NCBI RefSeq assembly: GCF_963576675.1
Contig: NC_088915.1
Span: forward strand, 81,725,501-81,789,500
Reading direction: 5' to 3'
Length of the DNA: 64,000 nucleotides
Source: Euphorbia lathyris
Taxonomy: Eukaryota > Streptophyta > Magnoliopsida > Malpighiales > Euphorbiaceae
Under the pieces are notes generated by a model. The model was given only the letters and a program-made list of their open reading frames with translations, had not been told where the DNA came from and did not search any database. Of this stretch, positions 55,337 to 64,000 are shown piece by piece. The position numbers and the translations under genes are program-made. The stretch's first letter is position 1. Each line of letters starts with the position of its first letter.

Positions 55337-56703
55337 AATAAGCTAGATGAGCAAGGCAATGTAGTCAGAAACAAAGCCCGACTTGTAGCCCAAGGCTATA
55401 GGGCATTGACTATGGTGAGACCTTTGCACCCGTAGCTAGGTTAGAGGCTATACGTATATTATGTGCATATGCTAGTTTCATGAACTTCAAACTATATCAA
55501 ATGGATGTTAAAAGTGCATTTCTTAATGGCTTTATAAACGAAGAGGTATATGTTAGTCAGCCTCATGGGTTTGAAGATCCAAAACTTCCAAACCACATTT
55601 ATAAACTCAAGAAGGCCCTATACGGCCTAAAACAAGCACCACGTGCTTGGTATGAGAGGTTGACCAGTTTCCTGCTGACCAGGAACTATGTCAGAGGCAA
55701 AGCTGACACAACCTTGTTCATTACGAAAAAGGGTAAAAATACCTTGCTGGCACAAATTTACGTAGATGATATAATCTTTGGTGCTACTGATGAATCTATG
55801 TGCAAAGAATTTAGCAAACAGATGCAAACTGAGTTCGAGATGTCTATGATGGACGAACTCAACTTCTTCCTTGGACTTCAAATCAAGTAAGGGAAGAACA
55901 TCATCTTCATCAGTCAGTCTAAGTACGCCAAAGAAATGTTAAAGAAATTCGATATGGAAGATTGTAAGCCCATATCAACCCCAATGGGTACTGACACTGT
56001 CCTGTGCACGGATGAGAAAGGTAAGTCAGTAGACAGTAAGTTATATCGAGGTATGATTGGCTCTCTACTCTATCTGACTCCTAGTAGACCTGATATTCAG
56101 TACTCAATATGCTATTGCGCTAGATACCAAGCTGACCCCAGAGAATCACACCTTATAGCTGTGAAAAGAATTTTTAGATATTTGCAGAGCTTAGTTAATG
56201 TAGGTTTGTGGTATCCAAACTCAAATGACTTCACACTCATTGGATACACTGATGATGATTATGGACGAGACAAGCTAGAGCGTAAGAGTACTTCTGGAGG
56301 ATGTCACTTCCTTGGAAGCTGTCTAGTATCTTGGTTCAGCAAGAAGCAGTCATCAGTGGCCATGTCAACAACTGAAGCTGAGTACATTGCTGCTGGAAGC
56401 TGTGTGGCTCATGTCCTATGGATAAAGCAACAGCTTGAGGATTATGGTGTAAAAACAGAAACAATAGAGGTCAAATGCGATAACAAGAGTGCCATTGACC
56501 TATCCGAAAATCCAATCCAACACAGCAAGACGAAGCATGTCAGCATAAGGCATCACTTCATCAGAGATCATGTACTCAAGGGTGAGATCAAGCTGACCTA
56601 TGTACCGACAGATGAACAACTTGCGGATATCTTCACTAAGCCTCTGGCTCGTGAGCAATTCAGCATATTAAGGGAAGCTATCGGTATGTGTAATCCCGTT
56701 TAA
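55337..56703 (+). pseudogene. Pol part 2: RT and RNase H
   Basis: The RT frame continues past TGA 55334 to about 55395, where a short deletion shifts the frame (AQGY directly joined to the codons for [11 protein letters not shown]). It resumes in the new frame: [32 protein letters not shown] (55759 on), a TAA at 55888-55890, then YAKEMLKKFDMEDCKPISTP, RNase H STTEAEYIAAGSC and ADIFTKPLAREQF, ending at TAA 56701-56703. Lesions relative to a full pol: two stops and one frameshift. Confidence 0.9.
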
Positions 56704-57226
56704 TAAATTGATCAAATGTTGAATGATTATACTATATGCCAAGTAGTTATTGCATGCTAAGTAACTCACTCAAACTGAGCTAAACTGTATAACATAGAAT
56801 CACCCTATGCTGATTAGACATACATGCTGTGTGATTACTATAGGCTGAGTTACTTTTGTATGAAAAATTTCTTCTATGCAAAACTAAGCACTCAGTATCA
56901 CAAACGTTTAGAATTCCAAATACTGAGTAAAATCCATTTCGCATTAAATGCTAGCACACGTGCCATAAATGAGCCAGCTAGGATGACGTAAGCGTAATAA
57001 TTAGAAAACAAATGCGCCGAACGTGTCATAAAATGCCAGATTATTGTCATTTGATCATCTCGAGGTAAAACGGCTACTCCAACGTATCAGATCAACTCGA
57101 CATCCGTATAAATAGTGGACGAATTCCTACTCACATCTCTTTACATTTGAAATCTCTGGCATCTGATTTCCATCTCTCTCTAAATCCCTAAATTTTGAAA
57201 TACCCTCAAAAATCTCTGAGAAAATC
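56704..57226. other. Spacer between pol and ORF3
   Basis: Non-coding. It contains several CTGAG/CTCAG words and a TATA-like TATAAATAG at 57108-57116, about 110 bp before the ORF3 ATG, which could allow a separate ORF3 transcript. Confidence 0.45.
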
Positions 57227-60200
57227 ATGTCGGACTCTCACAACATCTTCGGTGCCGATTACGACCAAAATCGCTCCGACGGAAACCCTCCATCTCCTGC
57301 TCAGCAGGAATACATCGAGACTCCCACCAAGTCTCAAGGACATGGTCAGCATGACCAATCTAAGGTCATTACTCCGAGTAAGAAACCCCAAGCTGACCAA
57401 ACAACATCCTCAAAGAAACAGAAGAAAAAGGAGAAGATACCACAGGAAAGAAATTCCTCTCCGGTCTACAACAGCGTGAGAGGATACAAGATCGACCATT
57501 CCCGCTGGTTCTCTAAGGGTTTTGTAGAAGCTGAAAAACCCTTTTACGAATGGATCTCTAAGAATGGCTGGACCAGGCTATTTTCCCTCCGAGAACTCAC
57601 TTATCCCGAATTGGTAAAGGAATTCTACGCCAATTTAAGAGCTGCTGATGATGACCGTGATTACATGGTTTCTGAGGTCAAGGGAAAATAAATCTTCGTC
57701 AATCCTCCCTATCTCACTAAACTGCTCAAACTGACCAATGAAGGAACCAAACTCAGAACCACGAATGACCACACCAAAATTGATTACCCTTCGGAGTTTT
57801 GCAAACCCGCTGGTCACGTAGGAGAAATTGCTAGCACTTCTATGGGTCAGAATCAGAAGATGGCCCATTATATTCTGACAAATTTCATATTCCCCAACGT
57901 CAATTCCACATCCTCAGCGTCTAATTTTGAGCAGTGCTTCATCTGGCACATGCTGACCTACCAGCCACTCAACATGCATGTGTTCCTCATCGGTGCTTTC
58001 CAACGAAGTACTGGCACACTCAGGTTAGGTTCACTAATCACTAAGATACTCAAGGACTACAGGGTGAACTCAGTTGAGGAGATAGATGTTTGGGGAACAG
58101 AAATTACTGCAGCCATACTGTTCGGCTTGGCCTATGACCAACCCCTCAAACCCAAGAAAGGAAAGGGGGTAGTGATTGAAGAAGGACAGGATGTAGCATC
58201 TAAGAAGGGAAAGAAAGTGTTGGTGAAACCAACTGACCGAACTCGACAAGACAAAAAGCGGAAAGCTGACCAGTTAGGAAAGGACGTCAACACAATTCTG
58301 AAGAAACTGAGAATAATATCAAGTGCAAAGAAAGAAGATGCTGAGAAAGGTCAGGATGAACCTAAGTCAGCAGAAAAACTGAGGAGGCAAGCCGAGCCTG
58401 AGGAAGTCGAAAGTGAGGAAACACCTCTGAGAAAAAAGAAGAGAACTTCTGGGCTGAACCCTATTATTGTTGCACCTCTTGACTTCGTCGTCTCCGACGA
58501 TTCCCACTTCGTGAGAAGTCAAGAGATTGACCTTGAGAAAACCCCTTCTGACCAGGAAGATGAATTGGGAGATTTTGGAGGTCAGTTCGATGCTGGGAGA
58601 ACAGCTAATGTTGATGATGAGCAAGATAAGGATGCTGCTGAGCAAACTAAGTCAATTGATGCTGAGCCAACTGAACCACAAGCTGACCAAGCAGTGAGAG
58701 TTCAAGCTGTGAGGAGCCTTAATGCTGCCCTAGGACTCAATTCTTCATCTGAGTCTCTTGACTCAATTGCAACTGACCCCTCACCTCCAACTAGAACGGT
58801 CAGTTTCGAGAAGCGTTTCAAACGCAAAGCTCACAAGTCCAACTCCCTAGACCTATTGGCTGATTCTCCACTTAGAGAACCAATCACTGACCTAACTGGA
58901 CTTCAGTACGAATTCTTCTCCTCCGTCATCGAGCCAACTCAAGACAAATTCCCACAAAAGCAAGCCTCTGTTACTCATACTGAGGAACAAGCTAAGACTC
59001 CTGAAAATCCAATTTCTGCCGAGCAAGAGCTCGAAGTTCAAGCTGCTCAAGAAGGTGAGCGAGCAAAGGAAAATCATGTCCAAGTAAATTCTGAAGTGTC
59101 TCCTCCTGCATCAACTCAACTTCAGACTGGTACTGTGTAGGTCAACATCTCTGACGATCCACCTCTTCCTAACCCAATGTCGCAGAATGTTGAACAGTCA
59201 ACTCCTAGCGCTAACTTAAACAAAAGACCAGCTGTTGACCAAGCTGGCCCATCTGGTTCTGGAAAGCAACCGACTCCTCCACCATCTGGTACTACTCATA
59301 TTCCGGCCGCTGAGCAAAATCCAGAGACAACTTATGCTTACCTACATGCAACTGAGTCTGGACGCAGAATCATTTACTCTGCTCAAACCCTACTCCAGGA
59401 TCTTAACAAATCTCATGCCGATGCTGCTGGGTCTGTTACTGTTGAGTCAACACAACTTTCTTCTGTCACTCAGCTCATGAACGAGATCAAGGGTCTCAAA
59501 GATCTTGTGAGTGTCATTACCACCTTTTAATCTCAACAACCCAAGCAAGACTCCATAATGAAGCTGGCTGAACTCCAGTTAATGATGGTGAACCACATGG
59601 ATTCCCTCCAAGGACAAATCAACAATCTTTCAGCTATGAACTCGGCATATGCAACTTCTGCTGAGATAAATCAACATTTCACCAAGCTGAACTCTGAGCT
59701 GACCGGGGCTCGTGAGGTACTTTCCTCCTCTTCCCAGTGTTCCATCGAGCAACTTGGCGAAGCCATCCGTCTACTTAATTTGAGTAAAGAAGAGATGGAT
59801 ACTGACCTGGTGAAGACTAATGAAATTCTGCAATACTCGCAAGCCACATTCAAACACGCCCGCTATACCAATGCTCAACGTCAGTTCTACGATTCGGCTT
59901 TGCTCAAAATATATCATCAAGCTTATGCCAAGCTGACTAACACGCTCACCTGGATCGGGAAATCACAAGAATATATTCTCAGTATGCTTAGTGCATCCAT
60001 TCGAGTCCCCAGATCCGTTATAGACGATGGCGTTCCTGTTTTCGACAGTCTCAGGGAGAGCACGAAACAACTTAAGGCGTACTCAGTGAAATTGACACGT
60101 GCTGTTCTGAATGACACCTTCGCTCCTCCTCAACCCAATGCTGGAAAAACAGGGGAGAAAGACCAAGCTGATGGAACTCAACAAAACTTGGGGGAAGCAT

Positions 60201-60274
60201 CCGGTAGTCAGCAACAACGAAACGCCAAAGGAAAAGGCCCTGCTCACCAAGCCCAAGTCAACAGGAGGAAATAG
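57227..60274 (+). pseudogene. ORF3 of the SIRE-type element ('env-like' position), three stops
   Basis: One frame of about 1015 codons, ATG 57227 to TAG 60272-60274, broken by TAA 57689-57691, TAG 59138-59140 and TAA 59528-59530. The N-terminus is Ser/Lys-rich. A folded domain follows (HSRWFSKGFVEAEKPFYEWI, ELTYPELVKEFYANLRAADD, later FEQCFIWHMLTYQPLNMHVF) that resembles plant 'putative transposon protein' domains found in Athila-type elements. The middle is a Lys/Glu-rich, probably disordered region. The C-terminal third has coiled-coil character (KLAELQLMMVNHMDSLQGQI). I see no signal peptide or transmembrane helix, so an envelope role is not supported by this sequence. It lies in a different frame from pol. 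Confidence 0.75.
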
Positions 60275-60845
60275 ATTAGTTAATCCTAGGACTTGGCTTG
60301 TAATGTTTATTTGGCGTATTCTATCTTTTTGTATGCTGACTAACTATCTATCTTAAAGCATCTTTTATTTCAAACTGACTTATCTACACGTGATGCTTAT
60401 TTGTTGTGCTATATGCTGAACTATCTTAAAAGAACAAACACACTAAAATTAAAAGCGAACATGCATGAGAAAAATGCTCAACACACACTTACTCTGATAC
60501 ATGAATACATTTGCTCTAATACATGAATCCAAATATGTAATCTCTCTGATACCTAAACTGACCGTGTATCAAACTGAGTAAATACATGTTCCAAGTATTA
60601 AACTCTACTGAAATCTGACCTAGGCTCATCTGAATTAGATCTTGGAAGGTCTAGAATTGAACTAAGTCAGTATAGGCATGTCTTACCTTTTACTCGATTA
60701 AATCTTAGAAGGTTTAGAGTTAAGATAATAGATGCAACCCTTACGGGGGAGTAATTTCAGAAGAATGTAATGTAATTCAATCATGGGGAATTTCAAAACT
60801 GAGTTCCATAACTAAATATTTTACCAACATCAAAATGGGGGAGTT
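60275..60845. other. 3' untranslated region of the SIRE-type element
   Basis: Non-coding; ends with the polypurine tract AAAATGGGGGAGTT (60832-60845). Confidence 0.6.
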
Positions 60846-62336
60846 TGTTGAAACACCTTTCCACATAATTTTGATTTGACAAAATGATTTAAGTTAATCC
60901 ATGATTAAGACAATTAAATTTAAGTGCTTTGATTTAATTGTACTAATGGGTTTGTTCAATGTTAAGTATAAAAATATGTATAAGAACAGGAATCAAGTAA
61001 GACAGAACTTAGTCATCATGATAACATAGCACGGGCTGAGTAAAGAATAACTCAGTACGAAAGAAGGAAAGTCTTCTTCAGTATCGAAGCTTATAAATGA
61101 AGCTGATCACAGAAGCTGAGTAGAAAGCAACTCAGCATGAAAGAAGAGAAGTCTTCCTCGAAACTATATCTTGCAGAACGAAGCTGACCTTGGAAGCTGA
61201 GTGAAAAAGCAGCTCAGTATCGGAAATAGCAACGATCAAAGACAACGGCTATCAAAGTCAAGCTGTGTGTTTTTCAGGACAGCACCAATGATCCGTTTGC
61301 TAAAAGACAAGATCCGACAGAGATCTGCGCTAAATCGGAAAGCTTTGGAAATATACATGGATACAATTTTGAGACGCATGGGTCAACTGTCCGCTAGCTA
61401 AAAGACGAAATCTGTGCTAGAAGACAAACCTGCGAGAAGAAGACAAAGCCTGGTGCCTGCCGAATTCAGACGACAGGATTGGCCTGCAAATCTGAAGCTG
61501 ACCAGAACAATGACGCAAGCAAAGAGCCGTTTGAATTCAATGGATAGATCCGAATTGAAATGATTGTGTCTTCAGATTTCAACTATAAAAGGATAATTAC
61601 ACTTCTTGGATCCTTTGCCGAAATACAAGAGAAAAAGAATATACATACAAAGCACATCAAAACAAGAAAAAGATCTTACACCAAATTCTCATTTCTGTGT
61701 AAAAGCTAGATTGATTTTGTAATCATCTAAAGTGTTCTTTGTCTGAAAAAAAGAGCAAGTTTGCATCAATTGTAAAATTGAGAGAGGTGTGCTGAGTACT
61801 CGGTTTTTAAGTACTCAGCGGTAGAGAAATCTAGGTGTTCGGTTATAGCACTTAGTAGGAGTTGAGTAGACGAATAGAGGACGGTACTCTTGCATATTCA
61901 ACTTCCTTGTAAACGGTTTGTGCTCTACCTTTAAAGAGCTCTGTATTGGATTGAAAAAGCCCGGAGGGATTCTGGGGTCTGGACGTAGGCAGAGAGGCCG
62001 AACCAGGATAAGTCGTGCTGAGTAATTTCTAACTTTCTCTCAATATATATCTGTATGTGTTGCTTGCTATATTTACTCAGTATATAAATTGTTTAAGCTG
62101 ACCCTGAGTAAATCTGAGTGCTGAGTTGGAAGCTGACCACAAAAGTGTCATTTCCCAACTCGCAAGTAAAACAGCTCTAGTCAGTGTCTGACTAAAGCCG
62201 TCTTACGCCTCATTCGGCTGTGCTGACCAAAACTGAGCTGTGAAACTCGAAGAATCATATTAAGTCAGCATAATTAAAACGAAAAAGTTATATTAGTTCC
62301 TAACCCCCCCTTGGAACTAATTACACGGGACCAACA
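60846..62336 (+). repeat. 3' LTR of the SIRE-type element
   Basis: 1491 bp, near-identical to the 5' LTR. Visible differences include a shorter A-run (near 61665) and scattered transitions. Followed by ATATC. Confidence 0.93.
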
Positions 62337-62459
62337 ATATCTGCTCAGTTAATTTTTTTTATGAACTATTGTTGTATAAATAAGGGCTCAGTTATTCAAT
62401 AAAAATTCACTTCTACAATTTATAAAATATCTTATTATCTCTTTGTTTTTAAACCTTCA

Positions 62460-63655
62460 GAATTACATAAGAAGTTTACCTGGTTTTTCCACAATGTTTT
62501 CGATAATAAGAGACTCCAAAGGTGTGAAAACTTATAAAATCTTTATATCGCTGAAAACAAACTAGTAGAAAATGGAATGCCAAGTTAACAAATTCATTTT
62601 ACTCTATAATATACAAGCAGTCTCACTTTGATCATTCTCTGTTTATAAAAAGACATAACGATAAAATTACTTGTTTATTGATATATGTGGATGATATGAT
62701 TTCTACAGGAAATGGTCTGGTTGAAATTCAATATGTGAATAAGTATCTTGATGACTAGGTCAAGATTATAGACTTAGGGACATTAAAATATTTCTTTGAA
62801 ATAGAGGTCTCTCAAAGTTGAAAGGGCATACTTTTGAACCAACGCAAGTATTCCTTGGAATTGTTGATTGATGCGGGTTTACTAGCAGCAAAGCCTTCAT
62901 CTATCCATATGTATAGTACATTAAGGTTGTCTAAAGAACATGAAGCTCATCTTCCAAACAAGATAAGTTATAGAATGTTGATTGAGCGTCTAATTTATTT
63001 AACTACCATTAGACCTGATATAACTTTTGCAGTTAATCAATTGAGCAAATTTGTAGAGTCTCCATTGATATTCATTATCAAGCTACTTTGAAGATTCTAA
63101 AGTATGAGAAGGATGCTCCTACTCAGGGAATTCTCTTATCTTCATCATTAAAGTTATATCTAAGAGGATTTAGTGATTCTGATTGGACAGAATGCCTTAA
63201 TACTAGACGACCTGTTACAGGTTATGTAATATTTCTTGGTGATTCTATGATTTTATGGAAAAGTAATAAACAATCAGTGGTTTCTCGCAATTCAACAAAG
63301 GTAGAGTACAAGACTCTAACATATACAGCTTGTGAAATTCAATTGCTCGTCTATTTACTTGATTCCATTGGTCTTTATCAACATGTTGTTGTCATGTATT
63401 GTGATAATAAAACTGTAATATACTTTGGCTCAAAATATTACTTTTTATGGTCGGTCTAACCACATTAAGATTGATTGTCATTTTCTTCGAGAAAATGTTA
63501 AAGCTAGTTTATTCTTCGAGTGATGTCCATAAGCACCGCTCAATAGTTGGCAAATTTATTAATAAAACATTTGCGAGTAAAGGTTTTTACAGGAACAGTT
63601 AGAATGTTTCAACTACACGGTCCAACGTAAAGGTAACAGAGATTGACATGTGGTG
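62460..63655 (+). pseudogene. Copia RT/RNase H remnant of the outer element
   Basis: RT catalytic region ITCLLIYVDDMISTGNG (about 62665), then LKYFFEIEVSQS, NQRKYSLELLIDAGLLAAKP, YLTTIRPDITFAVNQLSKFV, a frameshift near 63090, and RNase H SLKLYLRGFSDSDWTECLNT, RPVTGYVIFLGDSMILWKSN, STKVEYKTLTYTACEIQLLV, CDNKTVIYF. Several stops are present. It leads directly into the right LTR-like repeat at 63656. Residue differences show it is a copia family distinct from the SIRE-type element. Confidence 0.8.
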
Positions 63656-64000
63656 TGTTCTTATTGGTTGTTAATTTCGAATAAATTACTTAATTAAAAC
63701 TAACATAACATAATATAATTAAGATTAGTACTAACTAGAAAATCCCAGTCCAATTAATTAAAGGTTAGCACTAAATAATCAATCCACTAATATTGAGTGC
63801 ATGTGGAACACTCTAAAAATACTAGTAATCAACGCACTAATGGCTTCTTATTTGTTTTATTACAAGACATTTATCTAAGCAAGGTATGTTTGTTTTAATT
63901 TAATGAGTTTACTTTATATTAATTAATTATACCTACCCTAATCTTATGCCTCATACTTCGCAAATATCAATCACTTAATCATCTAATTTAATTTAAATAT
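63656..64000 (+). repeat. LTR-like direct repeat, right copy (runs off the window)
   Basis: TGTTCTTATTGGTTGTTAAT..., matching 46897-47240 with few differences. It is the presumed 3' LTR of the outer copia element and continues beyond 64000. Confidence 0.7.

Larger units (their letters stand above)
50246..62336 (+). mobile_element. SIRE/Maximus-type copia retrotransposon with third ORF
   Basis: 12.1 kb with LTRs 50246-51738 and 60846-62336 (about 1.49 kb, very similar). The target duplication ATATC (50241-50245, 62337-62341) is perfect. TGGTATCAGAGC (51741-51752) is the initiator-Met primer site, and AAAATGGGGGAGTT precedes the 3' LTR. Gag, protease, integrase, RT and RNase H come in copia order, followed by a long extra ORF (57227-60274). 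Large size, long LTRs and the third ORF mark the SIRE/Maximus group. A handful of stops and one frameshift make this copy non-autonomous. Confidence 0.93.
50114..62459 (+). repeat. 3' LTR of the older copia, split by the SIRE-type element
   Basis: TGTTGAAAAGG follows the purine tract at 50114. The LTR runs to 50245, is interrupted by the 12.1-kb element, and resumes at 62342. There TATAAATAAGGG (62373) and AATAAAA (62398) look like the LTR promoter and poly-A signals. The end near 62459 is approximate. Confidence 0.6.

Noticed and set aside
57195..57479. 94-codon frame overlapping the start of ORF3
   Set aside because: Out-of-frame shadow; the ORF3 frame continues for ~1015 codons with domain content.
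50601..61401. Two 66-codon frames at 50601 and 61201
   Set aside because: Same LTR sequence in both LTRs, upstream of the TATA box; not a separate gene.
1..64000. A new defence, secretion or biosynthetic system
   Set aside because: Apart from one NHL-type gene, everything I can recognise is transposable element or repeat; no co-oriented cluster of host genes exists here.

Overview
The window is nuclear DNA of a flowering plant, most likely a eudicot. The evidence is AT-rich intergenic sequence with plant-type introns, an NDR1/HIN1-like (LEA-2) gene, fragments of plant DRIP, eEF1B-gamma and peroxisomal NAD-carrier genes, and plant-specific retrotransposon lineages (Tat-type Ty3/gypsy with an antisense gene; SIRE/Maximus-type Ty1/copia with a third ORF). 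I cannot name the species. Only one host gene looks intact: the NHL-type gene at 27489-28148 (minus strand). Almost everything else is transposable elements, many nested. I found no operon, CRISPR array, phage or defence system.

Region 1 (1-12.7 kb): a possible minus-strand LTR end opens the window. It is followed by an 11.7-kb element (966-12708) with about 55-bp inverted termini and a perfect 9-bp target duplication (TSD), the hallmark of a Mutator-like element (MULE). Inside it are a decayed CACTA-type element (1614-4264) carrying intron-containing fragments of three genes, and a roughly 140-bp satellite (about 38 copies). That satellite is interrupted by a minus-strand Helitron (5157-8048) built from iterated copies of its own 5' end in a ~660-bp higher-order repeat.

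Region 2 (12.7-28.5 kb): foldback MULE-type MITEs with 9-10 bp TSDs (13026-13574, 20667-21235, 22845-23663, 24207-24942) and a gypsy-like non-autonomous LTR element (14684-21754, TSD AGCAT). Its two LTRs carry different insertions, so each LTR serves as the empty site for the other. The NHL gene ends this region.

Region 3 (28.5-38.5 kb): a young Tat-type gypsy element (28533-38045, TSD CACTG, LTRs differing at 3 of 427 positions) sits inside a hairpin MITE. It has gag-pol in one frame with three nonsense codons, and an antisense gene with introns near its 3' LTR.

Region 4 (38.6-47.8 kb): a decayed minus-strand gypsy element that has received a solo LTR, two hAT MITEs and a 5'-truncated LINE, each with target duplications.

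Region 5 (46.9-64 kb): a broken copia element containing another copia, whose LTR was split by a 12.1-kb SIRE-type copia element (50246-62336, TSD ATATC). The SIRE-type element has gag, pol and a ~1015-codon third ORF, all broken by a few stops and one frameshift. Coordinates of decayed pieces are approximate. All alignments were done by eye.
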